Part shown: in pieces, positions 45,001 through 55,982 of the stretch
Layout of the letters: every line of letters begins with the position of its first letter
Numbering within the stretch: position 1 is the stretch's first letter
Source: Ziziphus jujuba
Taxonomy: Eukaryota; Streptophyta; Magnoliopsida; Rosales; Rhamnaceae
Direction of reading: 5' to 3'
Length of the DNA: 64,000 nucleotides
Assembly: GCF_031755915.1 (NCBI RefSeq)
Contig: NC_083388.1
Coordinates: 29,680,001-29,744,000 of the forward strand
Position numbers and translations under genes: made by a program
The notes under the pieces: generated by a model
Database searches by the model: none
Told to the model about the DNA's origin: nothing
Seen by the model: the letters and a program-made list of their open reading frames with translations, nothing else

Positions 45001-46049
45001 GTTGTGGCTGCTCCTATCCAAGTTTGTGAACCACTCATGCTTGTGAGACATATGGTGTGTTGCTCCACTATCAATGATCCATCATTCATCATTCTTGATG
45101 CTACTAAAACAAGTAGCAACAAACAACTCTTCGGATTCACTATCACTTGCATTATCTTTAGCAACATTTGCTTGTTGCTTATCTTTCTTGTTTGCCTTGC
45201 ATACTCTCTCCACATGACCCTTTTGTTGGCATCTATGGAAAAATGCATCCGGCCTCCACCAACACCCTCTTGGATGATAACCTTTCTTCTTGCAATGGTG
45301 ACAAGGTTCATAGGACTTCCTCTCGGGTTTGCTAGTTTCACCTTTCTCCTTTATGACCTTAAGCTTGTTCTTCTTTGGATTTTGTGTCTTTTGATGTTGT
45401 TTAGACACAAATGCAGCCTCCATTGATTCTTCATGTCTAATCCTCCTCCTTTGCTCCATAGCTTGCAAGGCATTCACCAACTCGGTCAAGGAAATTTCAT
45501 TTAGGTTCCTTGACTCCTCCAATGAAGATATCTTAGCTTCAAACCTCTCGGGTAAGGAGACCAACACCTTCTCCACAATCCTTTGGTCACTTAATCTTTC
45601 ACCTAGCACCCTAATTTGATTCACCACATTAAGAAGCCTTGTGGTGAACTCCTTAACCGTTTCTTTGTCTTTCATCTTGATAGTCTCAAACTCCCTCCTT
45701 AGGTTAAGGATTTGCATTTGCCTTGTCCTTGCACTCCCTTGGAACTCATCTTGAAGTTTGTCCCAAGCTTCTTTGGCACTCTCACATGCCATTATCCTTG
45801 TGAAAATGGTATCACTAATACAAGAATGAATGGCGGTGAGAGCCTTGAAACCTTTAGCCAATTCCTCCTCATGGTGCTTGATTTGGTTGACCGTTGCCCC
45901 TTGTCTCAAAGGCTCGGGTTCTTGGAGATTTATGGTGACCTCCCAAAGACCATAAGCCTTCAAGTAGGCTTGCATCTTGATACTCCAAATGTTGAGTTCT
46001 CCCCATTGAAGATAGGAGGAGAAGGAGTTTAAAAACTTGAAGAAGCCAT
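42070..46049 (-). pseudogene. Gag-pol of copia H
   Basis: ATG 46049 opens Gag, but a TAA and a 1-bp loss lie in the first 25 codons. The main Gag frame (45975-45082) holds UBN2-type Gag and two CCHC knuckles (CHHCKKKGYHPRGC and a second starting CQQKGH). It ends in TGA 45082-45084. In the same frame follow protease WIIDSGATHHMSH, pre-integrase and integrase (HRRLGHASF, ICGPISVPSLNGSKYFITF) to a stop and frameshift at 44317. Next frame: integrase end and RT (GVKWIFRTKYNPDG, ALYGLKQAPRAWYAKI, VSLYVDDLLV near 43020) to a frameshift near 42925. Last frame: RNase H (YSDSDWAGSLDDSKSTSG) to EEC and TGA at 42070, the last two codons lying in the LTR. Tork-like by appearance. Confidence 0.92.
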
Positions 46050-46168
46050 GTGAATGTTGCTTTCTAGTATGAAGGAATATGAAAATATATTTGTGCTTTC
46101 AAGTATCTCTTCACTCTCAAGGAACGAACCAGCCCAAAAACCTCACAAATCTCACAAAAATGTGCCTT

Positions 46169-46180
46169 GCTCTGATACCA
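46169..46180 (-). other. Primer binding site of copia H
   Basis: In element orientation TGGTATCAGAGC, 3 bp after the 5' LTR, complementary to initiator tRNA-Met as usual for copia. Confidence 0.88.
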
Positions 46181-46183
46181 CTT

Positions 46184-47217
46184 TGTTGGGGTGAGAAGGT
46201 TATGACCAAGAGCAAGCTAGCTTGAAGTGTTAGCAGCAAGCAAGCTTTTAGTGATGCTCTTGGGAATGGTTGTGTGTGAGTTGTGTTTTTAGGTTTTGGT
46301 TATGGTGTTTTCTGGTTTTTAGGGTTCCTAGAGTGTTCTAAGGTGTTGAAGAAGAGATAAGAAGAAGAGGAACACGTTGGGTTTTGAAAATAAGGCTTGG
46401 ATGTGTATCCATTTCATTCATTTTACAATATAAGCTTGAAATTACAACTAGTTCACACATGCCAAGCATGTGAGCTTACAAAATGAGTAAAGTATTTGAA
46501 ATTTAAAAAGTAAAATGGTCAACACCTAACTTTTCATACACAAAAGAGTCAAAAACCAGCTGCAACATGTCTATTCCAAATATAGTAAAAAGTGGCACAT
46601 GGTTTGAACTAAGTTCCTATTGTTTAACTAGTTTGGGTAAACAACCAAACTAGCTTCACCTACTTAGTTCCCCTTTGTATCTGCTTATGAAACTTGGTTT
46701 GAAGCATCCTTGGTCATCAATAAATATTGTTCCAAGAGCTAGGAAAGTTCTGGAATCGGATCATGGACCAACAACTCCAAAGCTTACCCATACTCTGCAT
46801 ACTGGGCCCATCAGATACAGCAATCTGTTTGGAATAGAAAATGGACTTTCCCATGTCATTTGGACCTGAAATTTGAACCATAGTCTTCTATATATGTCTG
46901 TAGACATCCCTCAAAATGTCAGCCCAAAATGCCATTTGCAACCTGAGATATAAGATAAATAGTGGAACTATGTTGCTGGAAATTATGAATCCAGCACCAT
47001 AGGCATTTCAAGCATAACATTCCTACTCTTTTGTGCATAATTTTGCCTATACTTTTGCATACATAACTTAGGCACAAAACATTATCAAAATATACCTTGC
47101 ATAAATTAAAAACATACAAAAAAATATAAACTCATAAAAGGAATGGATTTGATACCAAGGTGTGCATGCTAGCCGGTGACTTGCACCATCAAGTGGCAAA
47201 ATTGCCACACTTCAACA
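46184..47217 (-). repeat. 5' LTR of copia H
   Basis: This 1034-bp LTR is the partner of 41041-42075. It is followed by the CTACC duplication. Confidence 0.92.
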
Positions 47218-47222
47218 CTACC

Positions 47223-47452
47223 TGATGTCTGAGCTAACTTATGGCCTATCCGAGCTAACTGATGTCTGTCCAAGCTAACTTATGTTTGGCCGAACTAACT
47301 GATGTCTGTCCAAACTAAGTTGTGTCTGGTCGAGCTAACGGATGTCTGTCCGAGCTAAGTTGTGTCTGGCCGAGCTAAGTTACATCCGAAGTCCGAGATC
47401 AGATGTCCCAGGCAAGACTCGTCCGAGATCAAATGTCCGAGACATGGGTATC
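47223..47452 (-). repeat. 5' LTR of element F, part 2: minisatellite in U3
   Basis: This part holds about nine degenerate units of a ~20-bp motif (CGAGCTAACTGATGTCTGTC) and then TCCGAGATCAAATG-like units. It continues the repeat seen at 41010-41040 and resumes after copia H with its CTACC duplication at 47218-47222. It ends at the GTATC duplication (47448-47452) of gypsy D. Confidence 0.8.
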
Positions 47453-48587
47453 TGATGTGATTCCGCCCGAGCCCGCTCTACCGATAACCCGCTGGGGTGC
47501 TGACTCGACACGGATGAAGACTATGCCACTCACAAGAGCTCAAATTAAGAGATTTAAGGACAACCTGGAAGTATTTATACAGAGGGTAATTAATCTCAAC
47601 AGAGCTTGTCCATACTTGAAGATACAAAGCCTATTCTAAGCATCCAAGTGGTGGAAGCCGATACAGACCCGGGTGACGGTTTTGGTACATTTTTGGAGTC
47701 TGAGAAGCATGGAATGGTTCCAATGCTTTATGGGTTCAATACATATGCCTAAGAGGTCATGGAATCAAGTTAAAGCAGCCTCAAATGCAATCAAAAAAGG
47801 CTTGTACGGACAGCTTCAACAATTTGGCCGAATTTGCTATATTGCTTGCTGGCTTTACTGTACTTTAGTGTATTAGCCTTTTCTTATTTTTCCAAGCATG
47901 GGCAACGTGTGGGCCTTCATATTCAGTTTATTTGGCATCCTAAAAAGCATCTAGAAGCTGATTTGGAGCTCAATTTGGTCAAAGATTGGTCAAAGTCAAC
48001 TTAGTCAAAAAGCTAGTATTATAGTTTCCTAATTTGATTCTACTTTTTGTTTTAGGAAATTACCATTACTTTTTAGTTTTTATTTATTTATTTTCTGGAA
48101 AAATAAGTTTAGGAAAGTTATTATTTTATTATTTTCATTGTAAATTAATTAATTCCTAATTCAAAATAAAGGAATTAATTAATCCAAATTAGATTAGGAA
48201 AGGACTGAGAATTTCGGCCACCATAGAACTCTTTATTGTGTGGCCTGTTTTACCTAGGGTTTTTAGGGTTTACTTTGTTTCTTTCAAAGCCTATTTAAAG
48301 GCTTATTTTTCAATATGAATAAAACTTTGATTTGATTAAGAAAATATTTGTGAGATTAATTATCTCTTTGTTCTTTGAGAACACCTAAAACACCATTAGA
48401 GAATTGGTTGTTTTAGCTTGACTTATCAATAGGTTTTCCATCCCCTATTGTGGCGTCTACATTATACCAAGGTTTCTAACCACAGGGTGGTTAGGGGTTG
48501 AGGTCCATTCCATTAGAACTTGAACTTAATTGAGATCCGGGCTAATATAATACGGGTTTAGGAGCAGGTCGTCCTAGGTTCGTATCA
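47453..48587 (+). repeat. 5' LTR of element D
   Basis: The LTR runs TGATGTGATTCC...CGTATCA. It contains the LTR-encoded pol tail frame (LTRAQIKRFKDNLEVFIQRV), stopped by TAA at about 47637. Confidence 0.93.
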
Positions 48588-48589
48588 TT

Positions 48590-48601
48590 TGGTATCAGAG
48601 C
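48590..48601 (+). other. Primer binding site of element D
   Basis: TGGTATCAGAGC, 2 bp after the LTR; exact iMet-type site. Confidence 0.9.
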
Positions 48602-49757
48602 TAAATTTTGTTTAGGTTTGATCTATCTTTATTTGCTTTATTTGCTTTTATTTTATTCTGGAATTTTAGCATTAGGTTAAGGTTGCTTCTATCACCATAC
48701 ACGTTCTGCATCTTAAAAAAAAAAAAAAAAAACAAATTCATTCCTAGTTGAATTAGGTTTCCTAGTTTTATCGTATTTTTGTTTCCTAATTTGTTGGTTG
48801 TCTTTTATCATTGTTCTTGATAATTTTGGTTTTTGTTGATTTTCCTTTGCTACTTTAGTCTTAAATATTTGCATTCATATATTCAAAAAAAAAAAAAAAA
48901 AGAAGTTTGCGGCAACATTTAAAAAAAAAAAAAAACTGCACATTTTGTTTATTTGGAGGTCACGGGTTTGGTGTTTGTTTTGGAGTTGGAATTGCAATTT
49001 TGGTAATTATTCTTGCTACTGCAGTTGTTTATGTTCTGTGAGTGAAAAAAAAAAAAAAAAAAGAGGTAAAGCCGAATAAGAAAAATAAAAATTAAAAAAA
49101 AAGAAGAAAAAATATTTCGGTTTGTTGGACTTTGATTTGTTTGCTGGAAATTTGTTGGAGCTGCTGGTTTTTTATTATTTATTTAATATTTGAGTTTCTG
49201 GAGAATTATTTGTGCTGCTGGATATTTGGATTTTGGGTGCTTAAATTATTTGGATTAAAATTAGATAAAGGAATTGATACAAAACTTGAATTACAAGAAC
49301 AACAACCAACACTTTTCTATAATTTTGTTCTCTTTGATTCTTGTTCATATTTGAATTTCTTTTTCTGGAATTTTATTCTTGAACTCATAATCTACTACCA
49401 TCTGGTGCAGTTTTCAAAAATTCCAACGTTTTTCCCATTACTTTGTGTTTTCTTGTCTAGAAAGCCGAAAAATTAGGATTTGTTGGATTCTTTCGATATT
49501 GCCTACTTTTTGCTACTGTTTTGTTGATAAGTTTAATTAAAACATACTAGTGATCTAATTGCTGTTTTGTAGGTGTTTTAATTAGAACTTTGAGATAATT
49601 CATTGAGTGGAAAAAGGCAAGAGTGTGTGAGCTTAAAAGAGGGTAAAAGCTGAAACTAGTGTGCAAACACGAGTGTCGAGACCTTGTTTGAGTGAAACAC
49701 GTAAGGGAGTGAAATTGGTAGGGTCCTATTTTATTTTTATTGCATTATTATACTAAC
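48602..49757 (+). other. Leader of element D
   Basis: This untranslated leader carries A runs near 48716-48733, 48885-48902, 48920-48935 and 49047-49062. I see no gene in it. Confidence 0.75.
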
Positions 49758-50695
49758 ATGACAGAATCAAGAATGAGGAGAGGAGATCCACCTTTGAGGA
49801 TCAATGAAGAGGAGTCTGTAGCATTCCATGGCGATGCCCGAGCTACCGAGAGTGGAGACCAAGTGGACATGAGAGCTGTTTTGGAGTCAATACAGCGGGT
49901 TAGTGCTCAAGTTGAGCATGTGAATCAAAGGATGGGAAGGCTAGAAGTTTCCCAAGGAATTCCGAACACAAGAAATAGGCGAGGATTCCATGGAGGATGA
50001 GGCCGAGGACGAGGAGGTCGCGAGAGACCGAGAGAGGAATTTGATGAGGAGCCATTCGGTGGAGACTTTGAGGAAGGTATGGATGAAACTTTTGCTGTTC
50101 AAGATAGAGCTGGCCGTGGAAGATATATGAGGGAAGAAACAGATGACAATCTTAGCAATATCAAGATCAACATCCCACCATTCATGGGAAAAAGTGACCC
50201 CGAAGCATATTTGGAGTGGGAAGAAAAGATGGAGATGATATTTGACCGCCATAATTATTCGGAGGCTAAGAAGGTGAAATTGGCAGCAATGGAGTTTGGA
50301 CATTATGCACTCCAATGGTGGACCAATGAGCAAAACACCCGAAGGAGAGTTGGTGATGACTTGATTACTATATGGCGACAAATGAAAGGAGCCATGAGGA
50401 AGTGATTCGTACCATCGCACTATTATAGGTTGCTGCATCAAAGACTTCAATCTTTATCTCAAGGACATGGATCTGTGGAGGATTATTACAAAGAGATGGA
50501 GATGCTTATGATGAGATTGAACTTGAATGAAGATAGGGAAGCAACCATGGTAAGGTTTCTTGGTGGTTTGAATCGTGAAATAGCCAATCAACTAGAATTG
50601 CAACAATATGTGGAATTGGAGGAGATGTTGCATGTGGCTATTAAATTAGAGCATCAATTCAAGAGGAGGGGTGTAAGATGATGGTTTGGAGGTGT

Positions 50696-51832
50696 TGATA
50701 CGAACCTAGGACGACCTGCTCCTAAACCTGTATTATATTAGCCCAGATCTTTAATTAAGTTCAAGTTTTAATGGAATGGACCTCAACCCCTAACCAACCT
50801 GTGGTGAGAAACCTTGGTATAATGTAGACGCCACAATAGGGGATGGAAAACCTACTGATAAGTCAAGCTAAAACAACCAATTCTCTAATGGTGTTTTTGG
50901 TGTTCTCAAAGAACAAAGAGGTAATTAATCTCACAAGTATTTTCTTAATCAAATCAAAGTTGTATTCTTATTGAAAAATAAGCCTTTAAATAGGCTTTGA
51001 AAGAAATAAAGTAAACCCTAAAAACCCTAGGTAAAACAGGCCACACAATAAAGAGTTCTATGGTGGCCAAAATTCTCACTCCTTTCCTAATCTAATTTGG
51101 ATTAATTAATTCCATTATTTTGAATTAGGAATTAATTAATTTACAATGAAAATAATAAAATAATAACTTTCCTAAACTTATTTTTCCAGAAAATAAATAA
51201 ATAAAAACTAAAAAGTAATGGTAATTTCCTAAAACAAAAAGTAGAATCAAATTAGGAAACTATAATACTAGCTTTTTGACTAAGTTGACTTTGACCAATC
51301 TTTGGCCAAATTGAGCTCCAAATCAGCTTTTCGATGCTTTTTAGGATGCCAAATAAACTGAATATGAAGGCCCACACGTTGCCCATGCTTGGAAAAATAA
51401 TAAAAGGCCAATACAGTAAAATACAGTAAAGCCAGCAAGCAATACAGCAAATTCGGCCAAATTGTTGATGCTGTCCGTACAAGCCCTTTTTCATTGCATT
51501 TGAGGCTGCTTTAACTTGATTCCATGACCTCTTAGGCATATGTACTGAACCCATAAATCATTGGAACCATTTCATGCTTCCCGGACTCCAAAAATGTACC
51601 AAAACCGTCACCCGACCCTATTTTGGCTTCTATTGCTTGTATGAGTAAAACAGGCCTTGGTTCTTTAGATGTGACCAACCCCTCTTGAATATGACTTATT
51701 CCTTGTATGAAGACAGCAAGATTGTCCTTGAACTTCTTGGCTTGGGCCCTAGTGATCGGTCCCACCTTCATTTGTATTGGGTCAGCACCCCAGCGGGTTG
51801 TCAGTCGAGCAGTCTCGGGTGGAATCCCATCA
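50696..51832 (-). repeat. Solo gypsy LTR inserted in element D
   Basis: This 1137-bp LTR in antisense starts TGATACGAACC and ends ATCCCATCA on the plus strand. It is flanked by GGTGT on both sides (50691-50695 and 51833-51837). It lies within the Gag region before the zinc knuckle. No internal element sequence is present, so it is a solo LTR left by LTR-LTR recombination. Confidence 0.95.
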
Positions 51833-53774
51833 GGTGTTTCCAACAGTGGAAGGTCCAATTCTAGTGGCTGGTGGAACAATCCCATATATGAAAGCAAGCC
51901 AAAGCTGAAAGTCAAAGAAGAAAGTTCAAATTGGCCAAGGAAGGAGACTAGAACCGAATCTGTCCAAGCACCAAAGAATGAGGTAAAATTAGATCCTAAA
52001 CCTTTTAGAACTCATGATGTTGTGTGTTTTAAGTGCCAGGGAGGAGGACACATCGCTAGCCAATGCCCGAATAGAAGAATCATGGTGTTAAAGGGCAATG
52101 ACGAGCTAGAATCGAAAAGTGAAGAAAGTGAGGATGAAGCCAAGCAAGAGGAGGAGGACTTGGAGGATGAACCCGAAACCTTGCAAGCATCCAATGCTGA
52201 ATTAAACTTGCTTTCTAGGAGAGTACTTGCTGCATACAAAGATGAGGATGAAATTCAAAGAGAGAACATCTTCCACACCCGATGTGAAATTCAAGGTAAG
52301 ATTTGTAGTATGATTATTGATAGTGGAAGTTGTACATATGTAATTAGTAACATTGTAGTTGATAAATTAGGCTTAATAACTATTAAACATCCAAAATCTT
52401 ATAGATTACAATGGCTTAATGATAGTGGTGAAATAAAAGTGAATAAACAAGCCAAAGTAAAATTTAGTATAGGTAGATATGAGGATGTAGTCTTATGTGA
52501 TATTGTACCCATGATTGCTGGACATATACTATTAGGTAGGCCATGGCAATTTGATAAAGATGCTACTCATTTTGGTCGAGAAAATAGTATTGTTTTCAGG
52601 TTTAAAGGGAAGAAGGTCAACCTGGAACCATTATCTCCTAAAGAGGTTTACAAAGACCAATTACAAATGCAACAAAGGAGAGAAGCCGAAAAGCTCAAGG
52701 AAAAAGCAAGTATGGCACCAACGGCTTCACCATCCTTTCAAGAAGGTAAGAATGAGGTTGTTGATCAAGGTAAGGTTTCTAAGACTCATATTGAGTGGAA
52801 AGATCAAGGAAAAATTGAAAGAGAGGGGAAAGAAAGTGGCAAACCCGAGAGCTTGGAGAAGGAAGAGAAATCTGAAGGTTTGAGCCAATCCAAGGGGAAA
52901 AAGGAAAAAGAAAGAAAAGAAAGGTGAAGTAGCAACTTTTATTTGAGTTTAGGGGATATTAATAAGGTTATTGAGTGTAAGAAACCTTTGCTGGTCATCA
53001 TTTATAAAGAAAAATATTTTAATGATCAAATTAACTTTGAAGAACTTGAATTGCCAAGTTCAATGATTTCTTTTTTGAAGGAATTTGGAGATGTCTTCCC
53101 AAATGAAATTCCAATTGGACTACCATCCAATCAAGAAGGAAAAGGTGAGCTTGCTGTTCGAGGTAAGTCTTCTAATACTCAGGTTGTGTGGAAAAATTTT
53201 ATTAAAACCAAGAGTGAGAAATTTGGTGCAAAAGCCGAGAGTGAGGAAGGTGAGATGGCATTGAGTGAGAAAGGAAAAGGAAGACAAGAAAGGAAGAATA
53301 TAAATTGTTATCTTAGCTTTGGTGATGTTAATAAAGTAATTATGAATAAGAAATCATTGCTGACCATGAAGTTTAAAGATACTTATTTAAAGATGTCTTT
53401 ATTGCATAGAACTTTATCTGCATTGTTGAGAGCTTTACTTAGTGGCAATTTGAAAATTTGGGAAATATTGTTTGCTAACTTTAAAAAGTGTAATGTTTAC
53501 CATAATGAGCATGTATTTCTAGATTTTGTTGTAATAGTGTTTGACCCAGGAGAATTGGTTTGGTTGCACTTACGAAAGGAAAGGTTTCCTAAACAAAGAA
53601 AGTCAAAGCTCATGCCGCCTATGGATGGACTTTTTCAAGTTTTGGAGCAGAATAACAAGAATGCCTACAAGTTTGATTTACCGGGTGAGTCTAACATGAG
53701 TGCTGCATTTAATGTTGCTAATTTAACTCCTTTTGCTGCAGGTGATGATCTTGATTTGAGGACAAATCCTTTTC

Positions 53775-53787
53775 AAGAGGAGGGGAA
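53775..53787 (+). other. Polypurine tract of element D
   Basis: AAGAGGAGGGGAA directly before the 3' LTR, within the coding frame. Confidence 0.85.
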
Positions 53788-54921
53788 TGATGTGATTTCG
53801 CCCGAGCCCGCTCAACCGATAACCCGCTGGGGTGCTGACTCGACACGGATGAAGACTAGGCCAATCACAAGAGCTCAAATTAAGAGATTTAAGGATAACC
53901 TGGAAGTATTTATACAGAGGGTAATTAATCTCAACAGAGCTTGTCCATACTTGAAGATACAAAGCCTATTCTAAGCATCTAAGTGGTGGAAGCCGATACG
54001 GACCCGGGTGACGGTTTTGGTACATTTTTGGAGTCCGAGAAGCATGGAATGGTTCCAATGCTTTATGGGTTCAATACATATGCCTAAGAGGTCATGGAAT
54101 CAAGTTAAAGCAGCCTCAAATGCAATATAAAAGGGCTTGTACGGACAGCTTCAACAATTTGGCCGAATTTACTGTATTGCTTGCTGGCTTTACTGTATTT
54201 TACTGTATTAGCCTTTTCTTATTTTTCCAAGCATGGGCAACGTGTGGGCCTTCATATTCAGTTTATTTGGCATCCTAAAAAGCATCTAGAAGCTGATTTG
54301 GAGCTCAATTTGGTCAAAGATTGGTCAAAGTCAACTTAGTCAAAAAGCTAGTATTATAGTTTCCTAATTTGATTCTACTTTTTGTTTTAGGAAATTACCA
54401 TTACTTTTTAGTTTTTATTTATTTATTTTCTGGAAAAATAAGTTTAGGAAAGTTATTATTTTATTATTTTCATTGTAAATTAATTAATTCCTAATTCAAA
54501 ATAAATGAATTAATTAATTCAAATTAGATTAGGAAAGGAGTGAGAATTTCAGCCACCATAGAACTCTTTATTGTGTGGCCTGTTTTACCTAGGGTTTTTA
54601 GGGTTTACTTTGTTTCTTTCAAAGCCTATTTAAAGGCTTATTTTTCAATATGAATAAAACTTTGATTTGATTAAGAAATATTTGTGAGATTAATTATCTC
54701 TTTGTTCTTTGAGAACACCTAAAACACCATTAGAGAATTGGTTGTTTTAGCTTTACTTATCAATAGGTTTTCCATCCCCTATTGTGGCGTCTACATTATA
54801 CCAAGGTTTCTAACCACAGGTTGGTTAGGGGTTGAGATCCATTCCATTAGAACTTGAACTTAATTGAGATCCGGGCTAATATAATACGGGTTTAGGAGCA
54901 GGTCGTCCTAGGTTCGTATCA
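53788..54921 (+). repeat. 3' LTR of element D
   Basis: This 1134-bp LTR runs TGATGTGATTTC...CGTATCA. It is followed by the GTATC duplication and then the continuation of the F LTR. Confidence 0.93.
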
Positions 54922-54926
54922 GTATC

Positions 54927-55172
54927 CGATATAAAATATCCGATGTATGGATGTTCAATGTATCAGCCTCCACCATTTGAATACTTAAAACAGGTCTTTT
55001 ATCTTCAGGTATGGAAAAGCCCTTTTGAGAATGAATTACTTTCTGGATAAAGGCAGCAAGGTTGTCCTTAAACCTCTTAGCTTGAGCCCTAGTGATCGGT
55101 CTAGTCTTCATCTGTATCGGATCAGTACCCCAGCGAGTTGTCTGTGGTACGAGCTCGAGCGGGTTTGCATCA
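54927..55172 (-). repeat. 5' LTR of element F, part 3 (U3 start)
   Basis: This part begins with the same CCGATGTATGG-like repeat and passes into U3 sequence shared with the other gypsy LTRs. On the minus strand it carries the LTR-encoded pol tail (TTRWGTDPIQMKTRPITRAQ, then AKRFKDNLAAFIQKV). It ends TTTGCATCA at 55172, and plastid psbJ sequence follows. Confidence 0.85.
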
Positions 55173-55173
55173 A

Positions 55174-55188
55174 GGTTCATCCCTTTAG
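55174..55188 (+). pseudogene. psbJ: psbJ, last five codons
   Basis: GGT TCA TCC CTT TAG reads GSSL and stop on the plus strand, the usual C-terminus of psbJ. It stands opposite to petA and at the right distance upstream of the hairpin, as in plastomes. The remainder of the gene is lost at the F insertion point. Confidence 0.75.
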
Positions 55189-55230
55189 TAATCGGATGAA
55201 TCAAGTTGTAGACATGACATGAAAGCATAA

Positions 55231-55289
55231 GAACTCAACGGTGCCCCCTTGAATCAGACAAAGAATGAGGGGGTAGGCCCGTTGAGTTC
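55231..55289. terminator. Plastid inverted repeat after psbJ
   Basis: GAACTCAACGG (55231-55241) pairs with CCGTTGAGTTC (55279-55289), with C-rich and G-rich arms inside. This is the stem-loop found at the 3' end of the plastid psbE operon. It has imperfect bases near the loop and no function is expected in the nucleus. Confidence 0.75.
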
Positions 55290-55982
55290 TGAATAATCAT
55301 AATAGTTTATTCGTCTAAATGGTAAAAAAATGGATCACTTTTTCCGATGTTCGAAAAAACTCTATTCCATTTTTTTATGATGTTTTTGGAAAACTCACTT
55401 CATTACTTGATTAAAAACATCTGTTCCTTGATAGTATTCGGCAATGCTTTAAAATATCACGAAGGAATCACTCTGTTTCATCTTTTTGGATGACACAACC
55501 ATAATTATATCTATTTTTTTTTAATAAGTTTTCTAAGTTCATCAAAGAAGTTCTATTTGCTCACTAAAGTTTCCTGTTTTTTTGTTTGTCCACTTTCACT
55601 ACTTATGCTTCTCTCATTTCTTTTATACTTTGGTTTCTATTCTACGCTTATTTATCTTTTAATTTTTAGTATCTAATTGAATAGAAAACTATTGATTCAT
55701 TCTATGACATTGAAATATGACAATATTGACATAATCATACCGTGTCAATTTGGATTGAAAAAACAAAGAAATAAAGAAGAGGGAAGTAAACTCAAATAGT
55801 CTTCTTCACAGTATACATACTAGGAGTGCGGTCCAAGTAATTCAATTCCCGAACTCGGGTAGAAAAAAATATAAAAAAACATGAAGCTTTTCATAACTTT
55901 TTTTATCATCCATAATTACAAAACATAATTGGGGACAAAAGTTGGATTCTTTTTAGAGCTTGGTGTTGATAAATCTTTCGAT

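Larger units (their letters stand above)
41041..47217 (-). mobile_element. Copia H, complete element
   Basis: This 6177-bp copia lies in reverse orientation with CTACC target duplications (41036-41040 and 47218-47222). LTRs are 41041-42075 (1035 bp) and 46184-47217 (1034 bp), with about twenty differences by eye. PBS, Gag, protease, integrase, RT, RNase H and PPT are all present, but the frame is broken in several places. It sits in the LTR of gypsy F. Copia I at 61342 is the same family. Confidence 0.93.
49758..53974 (+). pseudogene. Gag-protease plus scrambled pol ORF of element D
   Basis: ATG 49758 begins the same protein as in element B. Four in-frame TGA stops occur: near 49998, 50403, 50679 and 52925. 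I see no frameshift: after removing the inserted LTR and its duplication, all pieces are in one frame. Gag (SDPEAYLEWEEKMEMIF near 50210), zinc knuckle (CFKCQGGGHIASQC near 52030), protease with the normal active site IIDSGSC (near 52315), both linker copies ([11 protein letters not shown] near 52945; YLSFGDVNKVI near 53315), the integrase and RT scraps (about 53390-53520) and integrase tail are present. The frame passes the PPT into the 3' LTR and stops at 53972-53974, 187 bp inside the LTR, 127 bp further than in B. Confidence 0.92.
47453..54921 (+). mobile_element. Gypsy element D, non-autonomous, same type as B
   Basis: This 7469-bp element is flanked by GTATC on both sides (47448-47452 and 54922-54926). 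LTRs are 47453-48587 (1135 bp) and 53788-54921 (1134 bp). A solo LTR with its 5-bp duplication (1142 bp) is inserted inside, so the original length was about 6327 bp, against 6335 bp for B. The interior has the same gag-protease and the same scrambled pol remnant as B. Clean target duplication and matched LTRs prove that this rearranged form transposed as a unit. Confidence 0.93.
35894..55172 (-). mobile_element. Gypsy element F, 3'-truncated, LTR split by two insertions
   Basis: This reverse-orientation gypsy keeps RNase H part, RT, protease, Gag, leader, PBS and a complete 5' LTR, and has lost integrase and 3' LTR at the fusion with copia G (35893). Its 5' LTR is in three parts: 40444-41040, 47223-47452 and 54927-55172. 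Copia H (41041-47217) and gypsy D (47453-54921), each with its own 5-bp duplication, sit between them. Joined without the duplications, the LTR is about 1073 bp, begins TGATACGAACC and ends TTTGCATCA. Immediately after 55172 comes the plastid psbJ end, so F was inserted in the psbJ copy of NUPT-2. Confidence 0.88.

Noticed and set aside
44911..45426. 171-codon ORF seen in both H and I in antisense to gag-protease
   Set aside because: Its conservation follows from the sense-strand Gag and protease; hydrophobic codons are complements of charged ones.
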